From Glandiceps talaboti (Eukaryota; Hemichordata; Enteropneusta; Spengelidae), in the NCBI RefSeq assembly GCF_964340395.1, contig NC_135560.1, forward strand, positions 9,625,098-9,689,097: DNA of 64,000 bases. Reading direction: 5' to 3'. Made by a program: the position numbers and the translations under genes. Numbering within the stretch: position 1 is the first letter of the stretch; each line of letters starts with the position of its first letter. The notes under the pieces were generated by a model. The model saw only the letters and a program-made list of their open reading frames with translations. It did no database searches and had not been told where the DNA came from. Shown here piece after piece: positions 11,928 to 24,900 of the stretch.

Positions 11928-11973
11928 AATTTCTCCCCAGGCCCCCCCCCTGCCGTAAATTCTGTCCGGTCCC
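11928..11973 (-). repeat. Right terminal inverted repeat of the transposon
   Basis: Reverse complement of the left repeat, ending GTCCGGTCCC before the flanking TAA. Confidence 0.9.
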
Positions 11974-11976
11974 TAA

Positions 11977-14815
11977 TCTGCACAACAAACAATACACATA
12001 TGACATCATTCTTCTGGTGCAGTAATACTGTGCCTGAGTAGTATCTAATAAAGCCGATATTGAAATTAGTGAAAAGGGAAAGTGATTTTTTATTGACTTG
12101 TATTATATTGTCTTATTTACTTAGTGACCTGGATAACGTTATCAATTTGTCGCTCTTATTTGGTCGGGGTCTAGGAATTAGGACCAGGCAGACAAAGGCA
12201 AAAAAGGCGATTCGTTTTCTGTCTTTACAATTCATTTTTTGAATCACCCATTGGCGTGTGGACACAACGACTCTCTCTGCAAAGCTGTGTCTGTACGCAA
12301 CAATATCACATAACACGTTGCGCTTAATCTGGTATAATCGGACCAGGTGATGATTGCAATGACTTAGATCCAATAAATACGGACAGATGTGGAAAACAAG
12401 GACAAAACAAACAGTTCTATAGCCGAATGATACTTTTAGACAACAGCATACCTTCATAGATATTCAGTGACGGATTAAACCGAATTGAAATATATTTGTA
12501 GTAGGTGATCGGATTTTATAGAACATTTGATGAGATGATATTTTCAAATTCCTCACACTGCGCCAGGTGTGTTTTAAAAATACGAACGAAAACGTGGAAC
12601 GTAAGTTTCGTTCTTTTGCAGCAACGTGTGTGTTTGCCCCCCCCCCCCCCCGCGCGCCTAGTGTAGACATACAGACGCGTAGACGGCGGCCATTTTGACA
12701 CCAACCTACATGAGCTGAATACTTTCTTTTACAAATCTTAAAGAAATGGCATTTTCTTAAGGAAGTCTTTTGTCAGGGCAGGGCAGTGATTTCCGTTGAC
12801 AGGTAAACAAAATTAATTAAGTGCAAAACAAAAAAATCAAGGCTTACTCTCCTATAACAATCTATTCAGTAACAAAATTATGTTGCAAAAACGAAGAAAA
12901 TATTCTGTGTTGTGATTGATTCAATTTGGTTTATTGTTTAGTTCGTTTGTTTGTGTTCTTTTTTAGTCCATAAAATCGTGAAATTAAGGGCACTTATAAA
13001 TATTAAAACCACCTCGAGAAATGATGGACGGTTTACACAGAATATTATTACGTAGCATCTCTCTGAAATGAGAGCACCGGGAGAGATAAATTTACGACAG
13101 CAGAGAGTATTTGGAAACCACTTTATGGATTAACGTATGGACATAGTTGCGATGACATAACATTAAAAGTAAGTCTGAAAGGTTCCCTCTATATACCTGC
13201 TCGTGAACATCTTAACAAATTAGACAAATATGGTTTTCTGCACGAAGTCTGCCCCCAGCGACGCACCGCCGACTCGTCAACTTTGCACGGGCATATTTTG
13301 AATTTGAGTCACGTAGCTATCAATTGATACCCGACGCCTCTTTGTTCGAATGATCGCCTCACTCCGACAGACGCCGCGTGCAATGATGGCTCGGTGCCGT
13401 TGTAGACATTTACCGCAATTTTCAAATACTGACAAAGCTCCTGACGAGAGCGAGTTGAGGTAAAAACCGCAAATCACACCATAATATGCCGTTACCGGCA
13501 GACGTGAAATCAGACAACAGTTGGAATTGATTTGTTCGTATTGTAGTAACTGAAGCCAAATTAGATACGATGAAAAAACCGCATGGCAGGCTTACAGCTC
13601 ACGTGTTCTCATTAGTGGTTCCCTTTTCATTCACATTTCTACAATTCCCTGAGTGAAACCGAAATCAGTAATTTCCTTCGGTACGGCGCTTCTTTCGGCT
13701 CCATTCAGAAGCATATTAGCATGATTTTCGCAAGAGAGACGCTGGCAAATTCACTGCTCACGGCGGTTTCCCCACAAATTGGCTTCTTTTACATACTACG
13801 TATTGGTCGACGACGACTTACAGACATGCGCACAACATCCGCGCGGGAGTTAACAATTCAAAATTGATGTCGAGAAATTACGACTATGTTTCGTTTCCAT
13901 AGTAACTAAATAAGATATCATGTCTAATTCAGAATCCTACATATTTTATGTGTATCATATTTTTATTGTCCCAAAATAATACCACGTGTCCCCCCCCCCC
14001 CCTTCCTTCCTTTCCAGGTTGGCGAGGTACAAAATCGCTTCTGATCAACTAAGATACACATTTTAAAATAAATTGTGAGATTCCTTTTCAATTATTTCTT
14101 TCAGAATTTGTATGTTTTGCCGAGCCTATCTCAAACGTTTTTCTCGGCAGATTCATTTCACCAGATTTGTTGTTGATTGTGATCATACACCCTGTGGAAA
14201 GGAACACATCCTTTGCCTGGAGCACAGTCATTTCAATCCAACTAATATTACATAAATTCTGCGAGACTATGGCTCCCTCGTGATGTCTACTGCTGCGCGA
14301 TGTATCAAGGGAAGACAAAAAATACTGCAGTAACTCCGTAGCTTTGGGCAACCGGACAGAGTATCAATGAAATGTACATGCGAGTATACGGCGTGTAATA
14401 CTTCGTCCCCCGGTCTCGTTAATAATCGGCCATGCAAATGAGAAACCGACACTGCCTCCTTTGAGAGAGCCCTGACATACCGTGACGCATCATATTAGCC
14501 CTTCGTCAGTTAGTGATGAAATGTGATGGATTTTTCCGACTGAAATCAATCCATCTTTATACATTTCGGTGGTTGTCCAGACGTATCGTTTGTTTGTTAA
14601 TTTTAGATAATTTATATGGCTTGATGTCGATATCGCAAACAAACACTATAACTGCATGTTGGTATCTAGAGTCAAATATTTCATAATAATCTCTTTCCTC
14701 ATCACAAAATTATGGTGACTTTAATCTAAAATAATATTAGTTGGGGAATATGCGTATTTATACACGCTTGACCTGATTGCACAATCATTACAGTAGTTTT
14801 GGGTTTATTTTGAGC
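11977..14815. other. Intergenic
   Basis: Unique sequence with C-runs near 12638 and 13988. Frames reach 114 codons (12113-12457, minus) but show no domain, and no paired splice signals stand out. Confidence 0.6.
13988..14020 (+). repeat. C-run followed by TTCC units
   Basis: A run of about 13 cytosines followed by TTCCTTCCTTTCC. Similar C-runs occur near 7087, 12638, 32461, 39726 and 59634. Confidence 0.8.
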
Positions 14816-15093
14816 TATGCCCAAATACACTTTGACTTTATTTGATCATTGCCCCAAAGCCCATTTGACTATATTTGGTCACTGGCCACTTCGGTCTGAC
14901 CATATTTGGTCAAAGCCCATTTCGCTCTGGTCTTATTTGGTCATGCTCATTGCATTTCCTTCTGACTTTATTTGGTCAAGTCCATTTCGTTTTGACTATA
15001 TTTGGTCATTCAACCCATTTCACTCTGTCCTTATATTGGTCCAATGCCATGCCCATTACATTTCGTTTTCACTATATTTGGCGAATGACCATT
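14816..15093 (+). repeat. 31-bp minisatellite, left block (about 8 units)
   Basis: Units follow the pattern CTATATTTGGTCA, a variable stretch, CATTTCGTTCTGA, with lengths of about 30-43 bases. Because the period is not always a multiple of three, the open frames through it carry no conserved peptide. Confidence 0.85.
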
Positions 15094-15194
15094 TTGTTCG
15101 ATCTTCACCAACTGTCGATAAAGTCAAGAAGGACATCAAGTCAAATCTGTTTGCAAGAGCTTTCTAACTTTTTACAGTGATCTACTATTGTTCC

Positions 15195-15252
15195 TGTTCA
15201 GCGCCATAGAACATTACGTCGTATTGGATTTTGGTGCTATACAAATTCTTTT
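15195..15252 (+). mobile_element. Possible non-LTR retroposon 3' tail
   Basis: AGCGCC near 15200 and GGTGCT near 15233 can pair, and the segment ends GGTGCTATACAAATTC before a tetranucleotide tract. This resembles the GCGC...GGCGCTATATAAAT stem-loop tails of L2/CR1-type elements, which end in short tandem repeats. The family assignment is from memory of the motif and is uncertain. Confidence 0.35.
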
Positions 15253-15613
15253 GATTGACTGACTGACTGACTGACTGACTGACTGACTGACTGACTGACT
15301 GACTGACTGACCTGACTGACTGACTGACTGACTGACTGACTGACTGACTGACTGACTGACTGACTGACTGACTGACTGACTGACTGACTGACTGACTGAC
15401 TGACTGACTGACTGACTGACTGACTGACTGACTGACTGACTGACTGACTGACTGACTGACTGACTGACTGACTGACTGACTGACTGACTGACTGACTGAC
15501 TGACTGACTGACTGACTGACTGACTGACTGACTGACTGACTGACTGACTGACTGACTGACTGACTGACTGACTGACTGACTGACTGACTGACTGATTGAT
15601 TGATTGATTGACT
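15253..15613 (+). repeat. (GACT)n microsatellite
   Basis: About 85 GACT units with a single CCTGACTG interruption near 15311 and four terminal GATT units. It runs straight into the right block of the 31-bp minisatellite. Confidence 0.98.
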
Positions 15614-15838
15614 TTATTTGGTCAAAGTTAATTTCGTTATGACTATATTTGGTAAATGCACATTTCGGTATGACTATATTTGGTAAATTCCTTGTGATTA
15701 TATCTGGTCAATTGCCATTTCGTTCTGACTATATTTAGTCAATACCCATTCCGTTCTTGTTATATTTGGTCAATTTCATTTCCGTTATGACCAAATTTGG
15801 CCAAACTATATATTTCGCTCTTTAGAATGTGATCTTAG
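15611..15838 (+). repeat. 31-bp minisatellite, right block (about 7 units)
   Basis: Same unit as the left block: CTATATTTGGTAAATGCACA, then TTTCGGTATGA and variants, most of 31 bases. The unit junction reads TGACT, the same tetranucleotide as the neighbouring microsatellite. Confidence 0.85.
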
Positions 15839-16572
15839 CAAAAATTTACACCAAGTTTTGATCGCCATCTTACTCCAGGACGTATGGTGACATTGAGTGA
15901 CAATCTAAAGTGTCCATGACAACTCTCTGATATAAAGTGACCTTCTTCCAGGACAAGTTATTCTTCTCTTATTCTTGACTGTTTGCTATCCTCCGCAGAC
16001 TGACAGTCAACGTAGCTATAAGCGAACTATTGTGATCGATGGTATATCATCATCATTATCCATAGATGGGCTGATCTTTGACAATCCACTTGCTATCATC
16101 AAAGACCATAACCTACACTAGACCGTGATTTGTCACCCAACCTGACATTTTGTTTGTCATTTACTATCACGACTTGACTTGGCTTACCTCGTCAAGTCCT
16201 GTGCTATTGATGAACGATAAAATGCCCAGAGTAACATGATAAACGTTTTGAGTCAACCATTAAAAGTCAACTGACGATTACATTGTATGTACAATGACCA
16301 CTTTAATATGACGATGATAGCGGTGGTAGCCATTCGATTATTTTATCAGTCAAGTCAATCGCTGATGATAGTGCGGTCAGTCTTTTGATGATGATGATCT
16401 AGACGCGGTGATAAAGGTGGCAGAGAAGGATATATGTATATATAGTCTGTATTTGAAGATGACAAGTCTCGGGGTAATGTCTTGTGTATTGCTCAAGATT
16501 TATAGACCACTGATAATAGCAGCCAGTCTGTCATTAAGCATTTTATTAGAATTACGTTTTTCGTGATAATTT
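15839..16572. other. Intergenic, nothing recognised
   Basis: Unique sequence between the split minisatellite and the inverted-repeat element. Confidence 0.6.
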
Positions 16573-16653
16573 GTTCAGCAGTTTTTTAGTTATCATATTC
16601 ACGGACAGATACGCATACACATACATACTCCTAACGGAAGAGTTATGTTATGT

Positions 16654-16784
<131 letters not shown>

Positions 16785-16912
16785 GCGAGTATGTACGTGT
16801 ATCTGTCCGTGAACATGATATCTAAAAAACTGCTGAATCAATTTTAATGAAACCTTTCACACACCTTCCTTTTGAAAAAAGCAAGAACTGGTTGGTTTGG
16901 TAAACATCCTAT

Positions 16913-17279
16913 GAATAGTAATACATCATTTGCATAATTGATGATTTTCGGTAATTAGGCAATCTTAAGAATACAAGCTTCACATTTTAATATAATTTGG
17001 TGCAAACATTGACGATAACAAAGCTAACTCGTCCTATAAATTAAAGCTTGTTGATGTAGCTTTTCGTTTTAATGACTCGTTTGCAAAATTAATGATTTTT
17101 GGTAAATGCACACTTCAAATTTTGTAGGATTTGATATATTCAAGGTGATAACAAAATGCACTTGTCTGGTATGTATAGCCCAATATGTCGTACTTTTCAA
17201 TTTAATATATAAGTCATTTGCATGACTAATGATTTTTGGTAATCATGCAATACCTTGCTTATATAAAACATTAATATTT
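16913..17279 (+). repeat. Core repeats (three diverged copies) of the dispersed family
   Basis: A motif close to TTTGCATAATTAATGATTTT followed by GGTAAT recurs at 16929, 17080 and 17217, a spacing of 151 and 137 bases. Between the motifs are TCTTAAGAATACAAGCTTC- and AAGCTTGTTGATG-like blocks also found near 7260-7540. Confidence 0.75.
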
Positions 17280-17383
17280 ATAGGATGTTTACCAAAACCT
17301 AATCTGTTCTTGCCATTACAATGAGAAAGGCGCGTAGCAAATTCCATTAGATTTGACACAGTAACTTTTTAGATATCGTGTCC

Positions 17384-17385
<2 letters not shown>

Positions 17386-17430
<45 letters not shown>

Positions 17431-17446
17431 TACAGACAGACAGACA
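17386..17446 (+). repeat. (CAGA)n microsatellite in the right arm
   Basis: About 15 CAGA units with one CATA interruption. It is the reverse-complement counterpart of the left-arm tract. Confidence 0.95.
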
Positions 17447-17475
17447 AAAGTATAACATAACCTTTCCTTACGGAA

Positions 17476-20400
17476 AGTAAAAAGCGACACATTTGCAATA
17501 ATACTGGTAGACCAGGATCATCGGATTTGAAATTGAAAACGGTTTTAAAGTATTCTCGTTTATGACTTCCATTGTTGTGACGTTTCTAGTCGTCATGCCG
17601 TTGGACGTGGGTTAATGGAAACGTACCCTGACTTGCTTGGATGTTTACTATGTTGTAAGAAGATGGATGTTTATAACAAAAACCGTCACGTCTGAATTGA
17701 CATTGTCAATATCACTCTGTGCTTTCTGAGTTCCTTAGTTCAAAACAAAATGTACCAGAACAAGCCGTGGTTGCCAGTTGTCCTACAAATTATCCCCATG
17801 TTGTAATGGTGACGTCATCAAACTCGACAATCATAGCGTGGCCGGTATTGAAAATTTTGGTGTAGCGTCGTTTTTGTTCACAGGACTGATATTCGTTATT
17901 AGTGTTTTTATGGTTAGCGGCCCAGAGCCGTTTAAATACGTTACATTTTACCACAGACAAGTAAGAAACTTGTCTGTGATTTTAATACACAGGTCACATG
18001 TATTTTGGTTTCATGTGAAAATGTTGTCGTTGTGAATTTAGTTCACTCTCAAATGAATGCTTTGAAAGCCAGAATTATGAACTGTCACTAATAATGACAT
18101 AATAAGGGTTCGGTGACGTCATTATTTTGAGCAAACAGACACTTGATTGAATTTCATTGATAAACTTATTATTAAATGACGGTCGAATTTTCTACTTTAA
18201 AATAATGATAATTCAGTAATCGAGTTGTTTGCAAGGCTTTGAAAGAAACAAAGACACCTTTAAAAAGGTATTAATTCTCCAGAATTAAATGACGTTGCAT
18301 GATTGAAACTCTATACGGAACAAGAGGCTCAAGAACACATTAAAACTGCAAGGCTTCGAGAAAACAGAGACGATTTATAATAGGCTTTGTGAGTTGAGTT
18401 TGAACGTCAACACACGTTATAAGCTAGATGTCCCCTTGAGTTATTCTTCCATAGTCACTGTTCTTTGCATCCTTGCAGACGTGCAACGGAATAACCAAGG
18501 TAACACACACTCCTTTGCCTTCAGGTTAACGCGAACGGTGTAAAAGATTTCAAGTCGATAACTTCCATGCTGTTTCCATAGATACGGACCATTTTTCTCC
18601 GTTATTGACAAAATCGCGACAGTATCTGACACCTGTTTTCCCATTAACACCTAATCTATCGCAATGAAAATATACCTTTAAAAGACATCGTTATTATTGA
18701 CCAAATCGTCAGATTTTTGGCTGTTTAGATTTCACGATCTATACGATTACCCGCTGTGGGAGTACAGATCAAATTATTTTTATACAATGCTGTGATCGCA
18801 TTGTTAGACACTCAGCCATCATTCAATAAATAATTGTTTAATATCGACGTTTCAATCTAGCTCTCTCTCTCTCTTTACTCTTTCACGATGCATACACTCT
18901 AGGGCCAGCTCAGATCTATCTCTGCTTTCTGTGTAGTTATAAGGTATACACTTCAGTAAAAGTACCCAACATTTCACCGGAGATGTTTTTTACGCCGGCG
19001 TCGTTTCTAGTCCAAGTTGTCCTACTAACCAATGACTTTACCCTTATCGGTGTGATAACCTTGAGATCTGTAAAATACCACAGGGTTTCCTCAACTCGAC
19101 ATTTCTCATAAATGCCACATAACCAGAACCGCAAATGAAAGTGAATTAGATCCTGTCGCTTTCCAAGAAGTATAAACGGAAGCGGTGGCATTACAATACA
19201 GTCGTCGCAGTAGAAAATCGAGCAGTTAATCTGTATTTAACAAACCCTCTCCATTTTGATGCGCTCTCGCAATATTGATGTCGCCATGACAACAAAGCAA
19301 GTCGTATGTCACGATATTTTTCTGAAGTACGGTGTCAGTCGCCGATCAATGTATTTTTTGTGTGCGAGTAGTTATCAATGTAATGTATATACATCACACA
19401 TCTTCTGCGCGGGATGTCTCTATTGTTAACCAAAGCATTGAAAGTTCTTTCTTCCTTTGATCTACTTACTAACATTTTAGTAATTCTAGAGTTTATAGTA
19501 CTTATATACATCACCTATACTTTTCTAAATCATTTTTAAAAAAAAATATTTATCACTTTCCAGGGCTTATTACTTAATTCTATTCGTCTACCCGCAGACG
19601 ACGAGGAGATGTACTTTGAAAAGGATGAAGTACCAGAAATGTGACGTGAAACACGTTGGCTTACCTTTCAGACCGGACAACAATTATCCACACTTAAATC
19701 TATGACACATTTACGACTTCGACACAGGTGTTCGAATCTCTCAATACTGACAAGTCGGTTGAAAACTTGAAAAGCCACCAGTTTGCTTGAATGTTAACAC
19801 ACACACGTACACATGCGTTCCCCCTTATCGTCCAATAACACAGTCACTACAGTATGGATGGTACACTTAGAAGGTAGCTTTTACAGGTTACAACTTGTCA
19901 ATTGTAATTTGTTCAACATTTTCTGGTTCGTGATTCAACGCAGTGACGCGATGCAATCATCCAACACAAATTTGCAAATTCACATACGGACACAATAGGA
20001 TGGTGTGTTAGAGTTGCTCAAGTCGAAATAAATCAGCTCGTTTGTCAAAAAGTCCCCCAAATGTATTCTTGATTTCTTTTACGTCTGTTAATTCTTACGT
20101 CACTAACATACAGGTATACGAGTAAGCTGCAAAGGTCACGTGATGGCGTTGTACTCGGTGAATACTGTTATTCAACTTTAAACAGTGTAAATGTTAGCGT
20201 TATATAAAGTTCAAAGTTGAGTTGTGAAAAGTGAACGTGTTCGAATTTTTTAATAAAGCTGGGACTCTTCAAAAAAGGAAAATGGCGTGTTTTATTTGGA
20301 ATCATTTTATGCCAGCTTAAGTCATGTATTTCAAGTTACTAACGGTACGAACTGCACAGTTAAACAATATTGAATCGGATTAGTTTAGTAATAAAACAAA

Positions 20401-20750
20401 ATATTTCGTATAATAACTTTTATAAGGGGAATATTTGACTATTTGTTGTCGAGTAGGAATAAAATGACTCTGTCTGGTCTAGGTATGAGGATACAGGTCT
20501 AGTCCAAGTATATCAATTATGACCGTTTAAAACTATAACTATAGTACTTGCGTCTACAAATGTGTTTTTCTGTCTCACACTACAATGGAAACCAATTGAA
20601 TATGACCAAAATGTCGTCTAGTTCAAGAAAACTCTGACCGGTATTCCTATATTTTCTTCACATAAACTAATTACAAGAACATATACTTTTTCAGACAAGT
20701 GAATGAATTGAAATGTAACAATTGTACTTCTAAATCAATGTTTTGTTGAA
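17476..20750. other. Intergenic, nothing recognised
   Basis: Unique sequence with frames below 90 codons and a short CT tract near 18858. AATAAA followed by a short A-run occurs near 20250, but no gene can be attached to it. Confidence 0.6.
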
Positions 20751-21268
20751 TCAGACGAAAGCATGTAGCGATGTTAACTGTTTTTTTTGTGTGGAGTCAG
20801 ACGATAAGATTGAGTAATGTTTGTAAGACTATTAATTGTGAAGCCAGACGATAAAATGTAGCAATGCTAGTAAGATATTTGTGGAACTAGACGATAAAAT
20901 GTTGCAATGCTAGTAAGATATTAGTGGAACAGACGATAAAATGTTGCAATGCTAGTAAGATATTTGTGGAACTAGACGATAAAATGTTGCAATGCTAGTA
21001 AGATATTTGTGGAACCAGACGATAAAATGTACCAATGCTAGTAAGATATTAGTGGAACCAGACGATAAAATGTAGCAATGCTAGTAAGATATTTGTGGAA
21101 CCAGACTATAAAATGTAGCAATGCCAGTAAGATATTGATCAAACCAGACGATAAAATGTAGCAATATTAGTAAGATATTGGTCGAGCCAAACGATAAAAT
21201 GTTGCTATGTTGGTCGAATCAAACAGTAAAATGTAGCAATGTTAAAAAGACTTGTAGAGCCAGATGAC
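20751..21268 (+). repeat. 43-bp tandem array, about 12 units
   Basis: Units like CCAGACGATAAAATGTAGCA, followed by ATGCTAGTAAGATATTTGTGG, start at 20844, 20887, 20929, 20972, 21015, 21058, 21101 and 21144. Central units are nearly identical while the outer ones (20751, 20797, 21187, 21219, 21260) are diverged and vary in length. There are no unique spacers, so it is a minisatellite. Confidence 0.95.
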
Positions 21269-21961
21269 GTTTTATTTATACTCAACTGTTTTCCACTTTA
21301 AAAAAAGTAAAAGAACATTTTTTCGGATAAGTGGTCAGTCTTCCGCAAAGCTTGTTAAATTTTTTGTACGAGTGATGTAAATTTTAGCCATACACCGTTT
21401 TTAAAATGTCCATGTATTAGCATTTCTTATCTTAAAAGTGATTGTCAGATGTATCTATAGTTTTCTTTGACTTATGCTTATACACCAGCTTTGACTCGTT
21501 GCGAAAAGATACAAACCAGGATCATGGAGATCTTTCAATAGATGAATCCAGAGACTTGTTAATCGTTGATAACGGTTGTAGCTTACAGTTAGTAGATTCT
21601 ACACTCTTCATTGCTGATATCTGTGCAAGAGTTTTAATAAGAGTCTTTTTACAACAACTTTTCTAATTGGATTGCGCGTTGTAACCAAATGGCCCTCAAC
21701 CAATCAGTACCTAATGTCAAATTCGATTCACCAATCAACGTACAAGCTATCTGGTTACTATGATAACAGCTCTCATCTTCAAGACAGCAAGTCCATTACG
21801 TAAGCACGTTGTTGTCATACGCCATTATATTTCAGTACCAATCGTCTAAAATTAGAAATAATAATAATCAGTTTACAGTAGACACTGTATTATACTTGAA
21901 ATGCCAAACGATTGTTCAATTTTCGTCCACTTACTAAACGTAATAAAGTGACGATTTTGAA

Positions 21962-21977
21962 AGGTCATCCAAGGTCA
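21962..21977 (+). promoter_or_regulatory. Perfect DR4 nuclear-receptor motif
   Basis: AGGTCA (21962-21967), spacer TCCA, AGGTCA (21972-21977). DR4 elements are the classical sites for thyroid-receptor and LXR heterodimers with RXR, and COUP-TF tolerates this spacing. It sits in unique sequence just beyond the 43-bp array, about 40 kb from the NR2F exon. Confidence 0.35.
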
Positions 21978-24900
21978 ACCAAAATGGAGTATCCCTTAAC
22001 TATCGTTGCTTACTTTCCTGGTGTTTTCTACCTTAGCATGAAAATGGTAAATCTGGCGAAATGAATAGTTCATCAAGTACAAGAAATACGAGAGATGATT
22101 TACCTATAAACAAACAAATTTACAAAGAAAATAAATCAATCAATAAGAGCTATATATACACTAAATTTTATAATACAGTTTTTTTAAGCAATAGTCACTC
22201 CATAACGGAATAAATAAATCAACCGATAAAAAATGAATCATGTATACAAATATGAATAATAAAAAAAATATTATTAAAGGTAAAAGAGAAAAAAACGGAA
22301 GGAGAGAGGAAGCTGACGAGCCGGCACGTGCACCCATGCATCATTTAGTTAGTTAGATTTACCAGATTGACTCATTACTTACTGAGTGACACGTACTCCA
22401 ACAATTACTGGAATATTATGAGTTTCAGTCGTCGTTCTGAGATGCCTGAGATGACAGCTCCATTTCTAAAGTACAAAATTAAAGACGAGATAAATTAATG
22501 AGAAACCGATGCCTCCTGGGAAGGTTCTTATGATATCGTGTTATCGAAACATGACCAGAGTGGTCGGTCAAATCTACCACAGTGACCTCATGCCATCGGA
22601 CTGAACCGACGTTTATTGATCACCGGTCTGTATAAAGTGTTGACATAAATAGTTGTCAACCGGGAGCACTGTGGCTCATCGGGAGAACCAAATGAAGTTG
22701 ATACGTTTTGTTTTCGAGTTGCACAATGAAGTCCGTCCCATAGGTTTCTCAGCAATACATCAACATATCAGATAATGTGTCATATTTGTTGAATTTTCCA
22801 AGGAATAGAAGAAAACTTACAAACTGTTTTTTACATTTTTTATCATTAAACAATGTAATACACTATTCGCATTATTAAGGTGATTTTTTTAAATCAATAT
22901 CTTAAAAATATCAGAAAATTGTACCATTTCGTCGGCTTAAACTACTATAGAAGAATACGAATTAGAACGGTTTTAGACATTTGTACTAATAATGTAATAA
23001 ACGATTTAAGAATTGACACCGCTGAGGGATTTTTTCCAAGCAAATGCAACTTTTCACAATCTGTGTTCAACGGTTTAGGAGTGTCTGAGGTAAAATCCAT
23101 CACTAGAAATGTGGCTACCAGGTATCAGCTGAATAACTTTACGTGAGGTTGTGAAAACCACAGAGAGTGAAAAATGTGAGGAGAGCATCGATTTTCTCAC
23201 TTTGATGCAATAAATGACGGGTTATCAAAATGAATTGCGTAAGCGAACAAAGCCTGATTCAACTTGTCACAGTTTCATTGGCGGCCAACCAATAAGTGCG
23301 ATCCGTAGTCACATCAGGGCGGTCCTTGCTCGGGGCTATTTTCAACAACACGGCACACTTTCACCCTCTAAGTTCAAGGGTCGTCCCACGCGGGGAGGGA
23401 GGCGACGCATGAATTCAATTTCTAATGAATTTCACCGCAACTATCATTTATTTAGTACGTGCCCAGAATCCATGAACATAGTTGTGAGGCATTAAGAAGC
23501 AGTCGCTTTCTTTCTGTCTTTTTTCATTACATTTAAAGCTCTCTAAATTACATTGTGGAATCGTTCAGGCCGCGTGCAGTGGAAATGTAGAAAAAAAGTG
23601 CTTCGATTTTTAGAACAAACATTTTTGTCTTTGCTTTTAAGAAAACACACATAAGGGTGAAAAAAGTCGTTATGTTGATTGAATATCTGAAGGCATCATT
23701 CTATATAATGAAGACACAAATCAGAAAAAAATTATACAGTATTCGTGGACACGTAAAATATTTCGGCGCCAATTTTTGCGAACTTTCAGTTTTGGAAATT
23801 CTCCAAATTGTCATCGAATCCGGGTTTTTTGCAATGGAATGGTGTTTTTAATGGTATTACTGCAGTTCTTCAAAAATCGACCTTTCCAAATTCATTATCG
23901 ACAACCGTATATACACTATGTATAAGGCAGATTAAATCTCACCACCACTCAAGCAATGAGATTTCTCGTCGTCTGGTATGCTAAGAGGTTTGTTTCCCCG
24001 CTCATCTCTACGCATTATACGCATGCGTATATGGTATCACTATTGTCATCATCTTTTGTTCCCTCCATTTTCGACGAAATTTTGAACATTCTGAAATATG
24101 TGACCCAAATGTTCAAGTTTATGAAAATATGCGAAAGGGGGTGATTTGGTTTTAACGTAGAGATAGCTGAATATTAGAGATTTCCATGTTGTACGTTAAT
24201 ATGTTGGCAACAATGAGGTTGATCCCAAACGTTATTTTTGGGAAATTCTTCAAGATGTAATTACTTATTTATTTTCATTGCAAATTTGCATAACATTAGC
24301 ATTTCAGAATGATGAATGATTATATAAGCTACGTGTCACAATCATCATCTACTAACTCGCACTGAGTGTTTTCTTGTTTATGTTGAAATGTGTTAATAAA
24401 GCTCTGAAAGTCAATAACACTGTTAATTTTAAATCTCACACTGTATTGGAGTAATGGATTTTAGATTTCATTTTATATTCCTTGATTGAATTGAGCCCAA
24501 TTCATGAACATCAATTGACATTGGCATTGGCACCTAATGTTTCAAGTCACTATTTCCCGACCCCGATAATGACCTTTTATTGATGGGTGCGAATGTGTCG
24601 GCGTCAATGTTTATAGTTGACTGGTGTACGTCATTGGTACAGCGCCCCCACTAACTCTCTGTTTCCATTGATTGAGGTCACTGACATGCCATTTTTCACG
24701 CTCTAGTCGCTTTCAACATCACATGCATTTCCCTCTAATGCATCGATGGAAGCAACCAAAATCCAAACTCAAAAAACACCTTTCCTATAACTTGACACTT
24801 TCTATGTTAAGTTCAATGAATTTCATTTGTGGTGAAATCCATATACCATACGTCCAATTCTCGACAGGCAAAGTAATATTTGGAAGATTCGTATTCGGAA

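Larger units (their letters stand above)
10225..11973. mobile_element. DNA transposon, probably non-autonomous, PIF/Harbinger-like
   Basis: A 1749-bp element bounded by 46-bp terminal inverted repeats (10225-10270 and 11928-11973) that begin GGGACCGGACAGAATTTACG and differ at one position. The trinucleotide TAA directly flanks both ends (10222-10224 and 11974-11976), which fits a 3-bp target-site duplication. A TAA/TTA duplication plus TIRs starting GGG is typical of the PIF/Harbinger superfamily, so the class is inferred from ends only. Inside are G-rich subterminal repeats, a (CA)n tract, a (TA)n tract, about three degenerate 115-bp tandem units near 11085-11390, and a short minus-strand frame. 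I see no transposase catalytic domain. The highly similar TIRs suggest a fairly recent insertion. Confidence 0.85.

Noticed and set aside
19722-19740. GTGTTCGAATCTC resembling a tRNA B box
   Set aside because: No A box, acceptor stem or cloverleaf could be built around it.
20751-21268. Regularly spaced repeats reminiscent of a CRISPR array
   Set aside because: Whole 43-bp units are repeated with no unique spacers, and the genome is eukaryotic.
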